The notes under the pieces: model-generated
The model's database searches: none
What the model saw: the letters and a program-made list of their open reading frames with translations, nothing else
Told to the model about the DNA's origin: nothing
In this document: positions 1-7,183 of the stretch, one piece after another
Position numbering within the stretch: position 1 is the first letter of the stretch
Layout of the letters: every line of letters starts with the position of its first letter
Origin: Bacteroidales bacterium
GTDB taxonomy: Bacteria > Bacteroidota > Bacteroidia > Bacteroidales > UBA932
Reading direction: 5' to 3'
DNA length: 44,312 nt
Assembly: GCA_017550525.1 (NCBI GenBank)
Contig: JAFZOU010000089.1
Span: 1 to 44,312 of the forward strand
Translations under genes and position numbers: made by a program

Positions 1-620
1 CCGCGGCCGACAACCAGCCCGGCGTTGAAATCCGCGTGCTCCAGGGCGAGCGCCCCATGGCCAACGACAACAAGCAGATTGGTATCTTCCATCTGGACGG
101 CATCGCGCCCGCACCCCGTGGAGTACCTCAGATCGAGGTGACCTTCGATATCGATGCAAACGGTATCCTCAATGTGAGCGCCGTTGACAAGGCTACCGGC
201 AAGGAGCAGCACATCCGCATCGAAGCCTCCAGCGGCCTGTCAGACGCTGAAATCCAGCGCATGAGAGACGAGGCCAAGGCCAACGAAGCAGCAGATAAGG
301 CAGAGAAGGAGCGCATTGACAAGATCAACAGCGCCGATGCCCTTACCTTCCAGGCAGAGAAATTCCTGAAGGAGAACGGTGACAAGGTTCCTGCCGATAT
401 AAAGTCAGAGGTGGAGACTAACTGCAACGCCCTCAAGGAAGCCGTGAAGGCTCAGAATATTGCCGATATCGACAAGTACTCCGAGGCCCTCAACAAGGCA
501 TTCGAGAAGATGTACCAGGCCAGCCAGCAGGGCCAGGCAGGTCCCCAGGGCGGCCCTCAGGGCCCGTTCAACGGCGGTCCTCAGCCCGGTCCTCAGGATC
601 AGGGTCCCGATGAGCAATAA
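1..620 (+). CDS. dnaK: Chaperone DnaK (Hsp70), C-terminal part, 5' end outside window
   Basis: Partial gene, read in frame from base 3, giving about 205 residues and a TAA stop. It covers the end of the substrate-binding beta domain ([35 protein letters not shown]), the helical lid (ATGKEQ, then [15 protein letters not shown]) and a disordered Gly/Pro/Gln tail ending in PDEQ. These blocks are diagnostic of bacterial DnaK, the ATP-driven cytosolic chaperone working with DnaJ and GrpE. The nucleotide-binding domain lies upstream of the window. The stop codon lies inside the first arm of a long inverted repeat, and the gene converges on trpS through a shared terminator. Confidence 0.98.
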   Translation, partial: AADNQPGVEIRVLQGERPMANDNKQIGIFHLDGIAPAPRGVPQIEVTFDIDANGILNVSAVDKATGKEQHIRIEASSGLSDAEIQRMRDEAKANEAADKAEKERIDKINSADALTFQAEKFLKENGDKVPADIKSEVETNCNALKEAVKAQNIADIDKYSEALNKAFEKMYQASQQGQAGPQGGPQGPFNGGPQPGPQDQGPDEQ

Positions 621-730
621 GCCCGCGTGGAGGTAATCTGCTGAAAATCAATAATTTGACTAAAAGAGGGTGCGGAATTTTCCGCACCCTCTTTTGCGTA
701 ATACGCTAAGTATCAGTTACTTGTCTCCAC
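618..730 (+). repeat. Long inverted repeat, left arm (113 bases)
   Basis: The reverse complement of this segment matches 4144-4256 without gaps at about 101 of 113 positions by hand alignment. It starts at the dnaK stop codon, includes the bidirectional terminator, and runs into the last codons of trpS (Arg-Gly-Asp-Lys-stop). The two arms flank trpS, the VanX-like gene and cstA. Confidence 0.9.
662..695. terminator. Bidirectional intrinsic terminator between dnaK and trpS
   Basis: AAAAGAGGGTGCGGA, a short AT-rich loop, then its complement ending in TTTT. The A-tract on one side and T-tract on the other let it stop both converging genes. An almost identical hairpin lies at 4179-4212. Confidence 0.9.
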
Positions 731-1835
731 GGTACTTTGCCGCCTGCTCTGCAATTAGCGCTGCGTCGTCAAAGTAATTGATCTGCATGGCGTCCTTCAT
801 CTCATGGAGAGTGGCGGCAGCTACCTCACGGGCTGCTTCAGAGCCCTTGCGGAGGATCTCATACACTGCGGGGATATCCTGCTCATAGGCGTGACGGCGT
901 GCGCGAATGGGTTCCAGACGGTCATTGAGGACACTGATGAGGAACTTTTTGCACTTCATATCTCCAAGGCCGCCGCGGCGGTAGTGGTCCTTGAGTTCAT
1001 CAAGGTTATTGTACTCAGGCAAGAACTTCTCAAAGTCCCCTTCTTCACAGAATGCGTCAAGATAAGTGAAAACGGTGTTGCCTTCAACCTTGCCGGGGTC
1101 TTCCACCCTGAGGTGGCCTGGATCCGTGAACATTCCCTTCACCTTCTGCTCCATGGTCTTGGCATCGTCTGAAAGATAGATGCAGTTGCCAAGGGACTTT
1201 GACATCTTGGCCTTGCCGTCCGTTCCTGGAAGGCGGCGGCAGGCAAGGTTGGAAGGCAGGAGGATCTCAGGCTCCACAAGGACATCGCACTTGTAGGTGC
1301 CGTTAAAACTGCGGACAATCTCACGGCACTGCTCTATCATAGGCTCCTGGTCTTCTCCCACAGGGACGGTAGTTGCCTTGCAGAAGCAGATATCGGCCGC
1401 CTGGGAGATGGGATAAGTGAAAAATCCCACAGGGAGGCCGCGCTTGTTGTCATCCGTGGCACCGCCGTCAAATCCGCGGAGAGCCATTTCCGTCTTCACG
1501 GTAGGGTTGCGCTGGAGACGCTGCACGGTGACAAGGTTGGAGAAGAACTGGGTCATCTCATGGAGCTCGGGTATCTGGCTCTGGATGAAGAGGGTGACCT
1601 TAGAAGGGTCAAGGCCGCAGGAAAGGTAATCCAGTGCTACCTCAATGATGTTCTGACGCACCTTCTCAGGGTTATCGGCATTGTCTGTGAGTGCCTGAAC
1701 GTCTGCGATGAACACAAACATGCGGTCATAGTTGCCCTCGTTCTGAAGGAGCACGCGGTTACGCAGTGAGCCCACGTAATGTCCAAGATGGAGTTTGCCC
1801 GTAGGGCGGTCTCCGGTAAGTATGATTCTTCCCAT
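717..1835 (-). CDS. trpS: Tryptophanyl-tRNA synthetase
   Basis: Class I aminoacyl-tRNA synthetase that charges tRNA-Trp in the cytosol. At 372 residues it is near the usual bacterial length. The start [13 protein letters not shown] was chosen because it opens the conserved N-terminus; upstream in-frame codons look non-coding and a TAnnTTTG box lies 20 bases before it. The HIGH signature appears as HLGH near residue 18, and the KMSKS loop appears as KMSKSLGN in the central part. The last four codons (RGDK) and stop belong to the inverted repeat also found at the end of cstA. Confidence 0.97.
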   Translation of the reverse strand: MGRIILTGDRPTGKLHLGHYVGSLRNRVLLQNEGNYDRMFVFIADVQALTDNADNPEKVRQNIIEVALDYLSCGLDPSKVTLFIQSQIPELHEMTQFFSNLVTVQRLQRNPTVKTEMALRGFDGGATDDNKRGLPVGFFTYPISQAADICFCKATTVPVGEDQEPMIEQCREIVRSFNGTYKCDVLVEPEILLPSNLACRRLPGTDGKAKMSKSLGNCIYLSDDAKTMEQKVKGMFTDPGHLRVEDPGKVEGNTVFTYLDAFCEEGDFEKFLPEYNNLDELKDHYRRGGLGDMKCKKFLISVLNDRLEPIRARRHAYEQDIPAVYEILRKGSEAAREVAAATLHEMKDAMQINYFDDAALIAEQAAKYRGDK

Positions 1836-1854
1836 AGTTTTCAAATAAGAGACG

Positions 1855-1862
1855 CAAAGATA
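1855..1862 (-). promoter_or_regulatory. Bacteroidales -7 box for trpS
   Basis: Minus-strand TATCTTTG fits the TAnnTTTG -7 consensus of Bacteroides-type promoters and lies about 20 bases before the trpS start. It sits in the short gap between the VanX-like gene and trpS, so trpS can be transcribed on its own. Confidence 0.6.
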
Positions 1863-1875
1863 CGCTTTTCCGCGT

Positions 1876-2619
1876 TTATTTGCAACGCTGGAGCTGCTCA
1901 ACCGGAACGTCAAAGTAGGTTTCCGGGAAAGGCTCCTGCCTCAGGGTAAAGTGCCACCACTCGCTGTCAAGCGGTTTGAAGCCGTGGCGGAGCATTGCGT
2001 GCCTAAGGATTAAACGGTTACTGAACTGCTCCTCAGTGATAACGCGGCCGGCTGGAGAAGGCACGGGATTATAAAGGCCTGTGTCCGGGTCTCCGCAGAA
2101 ATCAGGGTGGCTTTCTGGGCCGAACCAGTCGAATGTGCCGCCCATGTCAAGTTCCTTTTCCGATGCCATGTCAAAGAGGGTGAGATCTACGGTAGAACCA
2201 CGTGTGTGGCCGCTTTTTGCCATAATATATTCCTGATCGAAGAGCACGCTCTTGTCAAGGTCCGGGTAGAAATAAGCCTTCATAAGGGTGTCGGGGACAT
2301 TTGCAGCCCAGCGCACAAAGTGATCCACAGCCCTCTGGGGCCTGTAGGCATCGTAGATCTTGAGCCTGTAGCCAAGGGCCTTGACATCCTCTGAGACGGC
2401 GTGAAGGGAATCGGCCGCCTCCTTTGTGAGAAGGGCGGTGGGCTGAAGATACCCGTCTATGCGCTCTCCCACAAAATTGTAGGTGCCAAAGTAACGGATT
2501 TCCAGGATGGCATCCGGGACGGCGTCAGTGATGGTGACAAATGAAGATTTAAATTCACTTTTGCTGCAGCAGGCCGATATCACCGCCAGCACAACTCCCA
2601 GAATCACAGCTTTTTTCAT
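1876..2619 (-). CDS. D-Ala-D-Ala dipeptidase (VanX/DdpX family), lipoprotein
   Basis: A 247-residue M15D-type zinc peptidase that would hydrolyse D-Ala-D-Ala. The N-terminus [19 protein letters not shown] is a lipoprotein signal with a lipobox-like Cys, placing it in the periplasm or on a membrane. Zinc ligands can be placed in [13 protein letters not shown] (SxHxxGxxxD) and in EWWHF near the C-terminus. [11 protein letters not shown] is the substrate-side Arg motif typical of VanX. No vanHA genes are nearby, so a role in cell-wall dipeptide turnover is more likely than vancomycin resistance. It lies in tandem upstream of trpS and divergent from cstA. Confidence 0.93.
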   Translation of the reverse strand: MKKAVILGVVLAVISACCSKSEFKSSFVTITDAVPDAILEIRYFGTYNFVGERIDGYLQPTALLTKEAADSLHAVSEDVKALGYRLKIYDAYRPQRAVDHFVRWAANVPDTLMKAYFYPDLDKSVLFDQEYIMAKSGHTRGSTVDLTLFDMASEKELDMGGTFDWFGPESHPDFCGDPDTGLYNPVPSPAGRVITEEQFSNRLILRHAMLRHGFKPLDSEWWHFTLRQEPFPETYFDVPVEQLQRCK

Positions 2620-2642
2620 ACAGACTAATAATTATTATCTTT

Positions 2643-2650
2643 CAAAATTA
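2643..2650 (-). promoter_or_regulatory. -7 box for the VanX-like gene
   Basis: Minus-strand TAATTTTG matches TAnnTTTG, about 24 bases before the start codon. It lies almost back to back with the cstA box at 2673-2680. Confidence 0.55.
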
Positions 2651-2672
2651 AGCATTTTTTCGATAAAAGCAG

Positions 2673-2680
2673 TAACTTTG
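2673..2680 (+). promoter_or_regulatory. -7 box for cstA
   Basis: TAACTTTG matches TAnnTTTG and ends 19 bases before the cstA start codon. It lies in the divergent vanX-cstA gap. Confidence 0.6.
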
Positions 2681-2699
2681 GATAACCTAAAACTTCATT

Positions 2700-4157
2700 A
2701 TGGTATCGTTTCTTTTAAGTATCGTGGCTCTGGTCCTGGGGTATATCCTTTACGGAGCATTGGTAGACCGTATTTTCGGCCCTGATCCCTCCCGCAAAAC
2801 CCCGGCCATAACCAAGGCCGATGGCGTGGATTACATTGCCATGCCCACGTGGAAGGTTTACATGATCCAGTTCCTCAACATTGCCGGAACCGGTCCCATC
2901 TTCGGAGCCATCATGGGTGCGAAATTCGGCCCTTCAAGCTATCTCTGGATAGTGCTTGGCTGCATTTTTGCCGGCGCGGTACATGACTACATGTGCGGAA
3001 TGCTCTCTGTCCGCCACGGCGGAGCCAGTTTCCCGGAACTTGTTGGAGAATACCTTGGCAGGCGCACCAAAACCGTTATGCTGGTGTTCAGTATGATTCT
3101 CCTTCTCCTTGTGGGGACGGTGTTCGTTTACAGCCCCGCCCTCATCCTTGGAGACATTGCCGGAGACGGTACCCGTGGATCCATTATGCTATGGGTGGGA
3201 GCCATATTCCTATATTATGTAGTGGCAACGCTCCTTCCCATAGACAAGTTAATCGGCAAAGTATATCCCTTCTTTGCAGCCGCACTTCTTTTCATGGCTG
3301 CGGCCCTTATGGTTTGCCTCTTTGTGAAGTGGCCTTCACTTCCGGAGCTTTGGGACGGCCTTGGAGGTTGGAATGAGAAGGCCGGTATTGGAAACCAGCC
3401 CATTTTCCCTTGCCTTTTCATCACCATAGCCTGCGGTGCAATATCAGGCTTCCACGCCACGCAGAGCCCGCTTATGGCCCGCTGCATCCAGAATGAGAAA
3501 CTTGGACGTCCGGTATTCTACGGCTCAATGATAACGGAAGGCCTGGTTGCCCTCATCTGGGCCGCCGTGTCATCCTGGTTCTTCTTTGACGGCGGTGCCG
3601 CAGAGGTTGGTTCAACCACCGCTGCTGCAGCTCCCACGGTTGTGACCAAGGTGTCAGAGGGCTGGCTGGGGCTGTTTGGCGGCATCCTTGCAATCATCGG
3701 CGTAGTTGCCGCTCCCATCACTTCCGGAGACACCGCGTTCCGCAGCGCCCGCCTCATTGTTGCCGATTTCCTCCGCCTGGAGCAGAAAGGCATCTGGAAG
3801 CGCCTGTGGATCGCCATCCCCATGTTCGGTGCATCGGCCCTTCTCCTTTGGTATAATATTGCCGATGCAAACGGCTTCAACGTAATCTGGCGCTACTTTG
3901 GATGGAGCAACCAGACCCTTGCCGCATTCATGCTCTGGACGGCTACGGTCTATCTCACCCTGAAGCGCCCCGGAGGAGCATTCCTCATCACCCTCATTCC
4001 GGCAATGTTCATGACAGCCGTCTGCACCACCTTCATCCTTGTAGACAAGATAGGTTTCCGCCTTCCTACCGGCCTTGCGCCGTGGATTGGCATAGCTACA
4101 TTTTTGATTTCCGGCCTGCTGTTCTTCCTGTGGTACAGGAAGCGTGGGGATAAGTAA
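2700..4157 (+). CDS. CstA-family carbon starvation/pyruvate or peptide transporter (short form)
   Basis: A 485-residue polytopic inner-membrane protein with about a dozen hydrophobic segments. The family is recognised from the N-terminal block DGVDYIAMPTW, then QFLNIAGTGPIFGAIMGAKFGPSSYLWIVLG and GAVHDYMCGMLSVRHGGASFPEL, as well as SGFHATQSPLMARC and ITSGDTAFRSARLI. It is shorter than the roughly 700-residue enterobacterial CstA; short versions are usual in Bacteroidota. E. coli members import pyruvate or peptides, so the substrate here is not resolved. Its last codons and stop lie within the right arm of the inverted repeat. Confidence 0.93.
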   Translation: MVSFLLSIVALVLGYILYGALVDRIFGPDPSRKTPAITKADGVDYIAMPTWKVYMIQFLNIAGTGPIFGAIMGAKFGPSSYLWIVLGCIFAGAVHDYMCGMLSVRHGGASFPELVGEYLGRRTKTVMLVFSMILLLLVGTVFVYSPALILGDIAGDGTRGSIMLWVGAIFLYYVVATLLPIDKLIGKVYPFFAAALLFMAAALMVCLFVKWPSLPELWDGLGGWNEKAGIGNQPIFPCLFITIACGAISGFHATQSPLMARCIQNEKLGRPVFYGSMITEGLVALIWAAVSSWFFFDGGAAEVGSTTAAAAPTVVTKVSEGWLGLFGGILAIIGVVAAPITSGDTAFRSARLIVADFLRLEQKGIWKRLWIAIPMFGASALLLWYNIADANGFNVIWRYFGWSNQTLAAFMLWTATVYLTLKRPGGAFLITLIPAMFMTAVCTTFILVDKIGFRLPTGLAPWIGIATFLISGLLFFLWYRKRGDK

Positions 4158-4256
4158 CTGATACTTAGCGTATTACGCAAAAGAGGGTGCGGATTTTTCC
4201 GCACCCTCTTTTGGTTAAATCACTGATTTTCAGCAACTTACTTCCACGCGGGCTTA
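4144..4256 (-). repeat. Long inverted repeat, right arm (113 bases)
   Basis: Inverted partner of 618-730 at about 89% identity. It runs from the last four codons of cstA (RGDK) through the terminator to the stop codon of fba. The first 40 bases from the cstA stop region through the first half of the hairpin are identical between arms; most differences lie in the hairpin loop and the fba-side spacer. Confidence 0.9.
4179..4212. terminator. Bidirectional intrinsic terminator between cstA and fba
   Basis: The same hairpin as at 662-695 apart from the loop: AAAAGAGGGTGCGGA then TTCCGCACCCTCTTTT. It serves the convergent genes cstA and fba. Confidence 0.9.
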
Positions 4257-5252
4257 AGCCTTGCCATTGGAGCCAAGCACATTCACAATCTTGTGGATGT
4301 AGAGTTTCTTCATTTCGTCGCGGGCGGGGCCAAGGTATTTACGAGGGTCAAACTCACCGGGTTTGTCGTGGAAGACCTTGCGGATGGCGGCGGTCATTGC
4401 AAGACGGCTGTCACTGTCGATGTTGATCTTGCAGACAGCGCTCTTTGAAGCCTCACGGAGCTGCTCCTCAGGAATACCTACTGCATCCGGGAGTTTTCCG
4501 CCAAGTTCATTGATGATGTCTACATACTCCTGGGGAACGGAGCTGGAGCCGTGGAGAACGATGGGGAAGCCGGGGAGCTTCTTCTCAATCTCATGGAGGA
4601 CGTCAAATGCAAGGGGCGGGGGAACAAGCTTTCCGGTCTTGGGGTCACGGGTGCACTGCTCAGGGGTGAACTTGTATGCGCCGTGGCTGGTGCCGATGGA
4701 GATTGCGAGGGAGTCGCAGCCTGTGCGGGTAGCGAAGTCAATCACTTCCTCGGGCTTGGTGTAGTGGGATTCTGCGGCGGAAACCTCATCCTCAACGCCT
4801 GCGAGGACACCGAGTTCTGCCTCTACGGTTACGTCGTACTGATGTGCGTAGTCCACAACCTTCTTGGTGAGGGCGATGTTCTCCTCATAGGGAAGTGAGG
4901 AAGCGTCAATCATGACGGAGCTGAAGCCAAGGTCTACGCAGCTCTTGCAGGTTTCAAAGCTGTCACCGTGATCCAGGTGCAGGCAGATCTGGGGCTTCTC
5001 CCAACCAAGTTCCTTTGCATATTCCACGGCGCCTTCTGCCATGTAGCGGAGAAGGGTCTGGTTGGCATAGTTACGTGCTCCCTTGGAGACCTGGAGGATA
5101 ACGGGGCTCTTGGTCTCTGCAGCGGCCTGGATGATGGCCTGAAGCTGCTCCATATTGTTGAAATTGAATGCGGGGATGGCGTAACCGCCGGCAACTGCCT
5201 TGGCAAACATTTCGCGGGTGTTCACAAGGCCGAGTTCTTTGTAAGATACCAT
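4254..5252 (-). CDS. fba: Class II fructose-bisphosphate aldolase
   Basis: A 332-residue zinc-dependent aldolase that cleaves fructose-1,6-bisphosphate to DHAP and glyceraldehyde-3-phosphate in glycolysis, and acts in reverse in gluconeogenesis. PAFNFNNMEQLQAI near the N-terminus, CLHLDHGDSFETC with the catalytic Asp and a zinc His, VEAELGVLAGVEDE, SIGTSHGAYK and VLHGSSSVP are all class II landmarks. The start MVSYKELGLVN is conserved and follows a TAnnTTTG box. It is divergent from gmk and convergent with cstA, and looks monocistronic. Confidence 0.97.
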   Translation of the reverse strand: MVSYKELGLVNTREMFAKAVAGGYAIPAFNFNNMEQLQAIIQAAAETKSPVILQVSKGARNYANQTLLRYMAEGAVEYAKELGWEKPQICLHLDHGDSFETCKSCVDLGFSSVMIDASSLPYEENIALTKKVVDYAHQYDVTVEAELGVLAGVEDEVSAAESHYTKPEEVIDFATRTGCDSLAISIGTSHGAYKFTPEQCTRDPKTGKLVPPPLAFDVLHEIEKKLPGFPIVLHGSSSVPQEYVDIINELGGKLPDAVGIPEEQLREASKSAVCKINIDSDSRLAMTAAIRKVFHDKPGEFDPRKYLGPARDEMKKLYIHKIVNVLGSNGKA

Positions 5253-5291
5253 AACTAATATGAATTAGAATAAAATATTTCTTTAAGCCCA

Positions 5292-5299
5292 CAAATTTA
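5292..5299 (-). promoter_or_regulatory. -7 box for fba
   Basis: Minus-strand TAAATTTG fits TAnnTTTG and lies about 40 bases before the fba start. It is separated by only two bases from the opposing gmk box, so the two promoters probably compete for or share polymerase. Confidence 0.6.
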
Positions 5300-5301
5300 A
5301 C

Positions 5302-5309
5302 TATTTTTG
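5302..5309 (+). promoter_or_regulatory. -7 box for gmk-nadD-CYTH operon
   Basis: TATTTTTG matches TAnnTTTG and lies 18 bases before the gmk start. Confidence 0.6.
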
Positions 5310-5327
5310 CGGAAAAGTAAAAGCGAT

Positions 5328-5894
5328 ATGAGCGGTAAAGTACTAATTTTTTCGGCCCCTTCCGGCAGCGGAAAGAGCACCATCGTAAACCACATCCTGG
5401 GGCTGCATCCGGAGATAGAGTTCTCTGTATCGGCCACATCACGCCCCCCCAGGGGAGCGGAGCAGGACGGCGTTGAGTACCTTTTCTACAGCGCGGATGT
5501 TTTCCGCCTAATGGTGCGGGACGGAAAGTTTGTGGAGCACGAGGAAGTGTACCCTGACCGCTTCTACGGCACCCTGAAGAGCGAGGTTAACCGCATCTGG
5601 GCAAAGGGCCATGTCATCATCTTTGACGTGGACGTGAAGGGTGGCGTGTCGCTCAAGAAGTACTTCGGGGACAGCGCCCTTTCCGTATTCATCCAGGCCC
5701 CTTCTGTGGAGGAACTCCGTAAAAGGCTCATAGCCCGTGCCACGGACCCCATGGACGCCATTGAGCAGCGCGTTGCAAAGGCCGCGGAGGAAATGACCTA
5801 CGCTCCCAAGTTTGACCGAATCCTCATAAACGATGACCTTGAGACCGCCTACCGAGAAGCTGAGAAAATGGTGGATGATTTCCTATGCGGATAG
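5328..5894 (+). CDS. gmk: Guanylate kinase
   Basis: An enzyme of 188 residues that phosphorylates GMP to GDP using ATP. The P-loop is FSAPSGSGKSTIV at residues 8-20, followed by the GMP-binding region SATSRPPRGAEQDGVEYLF and the EEVYPDRFYGT block. The ATG at 5328 was preferred over an in-frame TTG 21 bases upstream because the upstream codon overlaps the -7 box. It overlaps nadD by 10 bases, the first coupling in a three-gene operon. Confidence 0.97.
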   Translation: MSGKVLIFSAPSGSGKSTIVNHILGLHPEIEFSVSATSRPPRGAEQDGVEYLFYSADVFRLMVRDGKFVEHEEVYPDRFYGTLKSEVNRIWAKGHVIIFDVDVKGGVSLKKYFGDSALSVFIQAPSVEELRKRLIARATDPMDAIEQRVAKAAEEMTYAPKFDRILINDDLETAYREAEKMVDDFLCG

Positions 5895-6442
5895 CAGTTT
5901 ACAGCGGGTCCTTCAACCCGCTCCACATCGGCCATGAGGCAATAATCCGTTTCCTTACGGAGAAGGCGGGATTTGACCTTGTGTACCTTGTGGTGACGCC
6001 GCAGAACCCCTTCAAGGACGCCCACAGCCTCCCTCTTGGCAAAACCCGCCTTGACGCTGCGGTGGAAGCCGTTTCCCGCCACCCTGAACTGAAGGTTGTG
6101 GTTAAGGACACGGAGCTCCATATGACGCCTCCCCAGTACACCATCCGTACGCTGGATACCCTCAAGGCGGAAGAACCGGAAAACAGTTTCACCCTTGTAA
6201 TTGGGGCCGATAACCTAGCCTGTTTCAGCGGCTGGCGCTTCCATGAGAGAATCCTCCTGGACTACGGCGTAGTGGTCTTTCCCCGCAAGGGATATCACAG
6301 GGGCCATGCCAAAGCCCGCCTGATGAAGGAGAATCCGCTATACAGGATAATTCTCCTGAGGGCTCCGCTTGTGACCATCTCTTCAACAGAAATACGTAAA
6401 GGCCTTCAGGAAGGCAAAGACATGTCCAAATGGCTGATGTAG
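5885..6442 (+). CDS. nadD: Nicotinate-nucleotide adenylyltransferase
   Basis: A 185-residue enzyme that joins nicotinate mononucleotide to AMP in NAD synthesis. The nucleotidyltransferase signature is YSGSFNPLHIGH at residues 6-17 and the C-terminal ISSTEIRKGL motif is present. Its start overlaps gmk, and its 3' end overlaps the CYTH gene by 13 bases, so all three are probably translated from one message. Confidence 0.96.
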   Translation: MRIAVYSGSFNPLHIGHEAIIRFLTEKAGFDLVYLVVTPQNPFKDAHSLPLGKTRLDAAVEAVSRHPELKVVVKDTELHMTPPQYTIRTLDTLKAEEPENSFTLVIGADNLACFSGWRFHERILLDYGVVVFPRKGYHRGHAKARLMKENPLYRIILLRAPLVTISSTEIRKGLQEGKDMSKWLM

Positions 6443-7035
6443 GAATCCATACGGAAACTGAGCGCAAATTCCTGGTGCTCAGTGACGCTTTCAAGGCTGA
6501 GGCTGTTGCCTCCCACCGCATAAGGCAGGGATACATTGCCCGCGACAACGGCAACTCAGTCCGCGTACGCATAAAGGATAATACCGGCATCCTTACCATC
6601 AAGGGCCCTTCGGTCGATGATATCTCCCGCACGGAATGGGAGATAGAGATTCCCCTTCCAGATGCCGAGGCTCTTCTCAAGCTCTGCCACGGCGGAATCA
6701 TTGATAAGACCAGGTACATAGTTCCGGAGGCAGGTACACTGTCCCAGACCCCTGGCCACCCTCGGCCGGGTAAGAGGGAGGGGCCCAAAGCTGCGCGTAG
6801 CGCTGCGCCTGGGAGGGGTCGCGAAGCGACGGTCGGGGACAGTGTACCTGCCTCCGGAAGGGTGTTTGAGGTGGATGAGTTCTATGGGGACAATGAGGGC
6901 CTCGTGATGGCGGAGATTGAGTTAGAGAATGCCAGTGACCCGTTTGAGAAGCCGTCCTGGCTTGGGCGGGAGGTAACTGGAGACCGGCACTATTACAATT
7001 CCTACCTGTCACTGCATCCGTTCAAGACCTGGTAG
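6430..7035 (+). CDS. CYTH-domain protein (triphosphatase-like) with in-frame palindromic insertion
   Basis: A 201-residue CYTH/triphosphate tunnel protein. The family is seen from ETERKFLV (the ExExK strand) at residues 8-15, SVRVRIKDNTGILTIKG, SRTEWEIEIP, KTRYIV, FEVDEFYGDN, AEIELENASDPFEKPSWLG and EVTGDRHYYN. Members bind triphosphates with a metal; the natural substrate is not known here. Removing the 46 codons encoded by 6722-6859 leaves about 155 residues, the usual length for Bacteroidota members. The insert lies between KTRYIVP and RVFEVDEF, a loop between two tunnel strands, and is rich in Gly, Pro, Arg and Ala. The enzyme may tolerate it, since the frame is kept. Confidence 0.9.
   Translation: MADVGIHTETERKFLVLSDAFKAEAVASHRIRQGYIARDNGNSVRVRIKDNTGILTIKGPSVDDISRTEWEIEIPLPDAEALLKLCHGGIIDKTRYIVPEAGTLSQTPGHPRPGKREGPKAARSAAPGRGREATVGDSVPASGRVFEVDEFYGDNEGLVMAEIELENASDPFEKPSWLGREVTGDRHYYNSYLSLHPFKTW
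6722..6859. repeat. 138-base palindromic element inserted in the CYTH gene
   Basis: The ends are a perfect 24-base inverted repeat (6722-6745 and 6836-6859; core GGCAGGTACACTGTCC and its complement). Inside are a small hairpin GTCGCGAAGCGAC near 6820-6832 and a GCGTAGCGC palindrome. The length is a multiple of three and no stop codon occurs in the reading frame used. No clear target-site duplication was seen. The layout resembles the Rickettsia-type palindromic elements that insert in genes, or REP/MITE-like elements. Confidence 0.85.
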
Positions 7036-7087
7036 CCCACCGCCGGGTTCTTTCTGCCGCTCTTAGCCAAGAAAATGACCTAAAACT

Positions 7088-7121
7088 TGACTAAGATTGT
7101 CAGTTGTGACGATCTTAGTCA
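7088..7121. promoter_or_regulatory. Long hairpin/operator upstream of the BtuG-like gene
   Basis: TGACTAAGATTGTCA, loop GTTG, then TGACGATCTTAGTCA: a 15-base stem with one wobble pair. A third copy of TGACTAAGATT lies at 7140-7150, directly before the promoter box. There is no T-tract after the stem, so it is not a standard terminator. The triple occurrence suggests a protein-binding site, or a structured leader or element. Confidence 0.6.
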
Positions 7122-7153
7122 TAAAACAGGGGTAAAATGTGACTAAGATTGCG

Positions 7154-7161
7154 TATATTTG
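7154..7161 (+). promoter_or_regulatory. -7 box for the BtuG-like gene
   Basis: TATATTTG matches TAnnTTTG, 22 bases before the start codon. The TGACTAAGATT copy at 7140-7150 ends just three bases upstream, a position where a bound protein would interfere with polymerase. Confidence 0.6.
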
Positions 7162-7183
7162 CACATCAACACAAAATAGTTCT

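Noticed and set aside
1876-2619. VanX-like gene considered as part of a vancomycin-resistance cluster
   Set aside because: No vanH, vanA or vanRS neighbours; VanX-type dipeptidases are also general wall-turnover enzymes. The VanZ-like gene at 17415 is far away and unrelated.
618-4256. Inverted repeats considered as ends of an insertion sequence or transposon
   Set aside because: No transposase lies between them; the content is trpS, a dipeptidase and a transporter, and the arms include ordinary terminators and gene ends.
6724-6857. Palindromic segment considered as a terminator or riboswitch
   Set aside because: It lies inside an intact reading frame in the conserved core of a CYTH protein and lacks a T-tract; an insertion element fits better.
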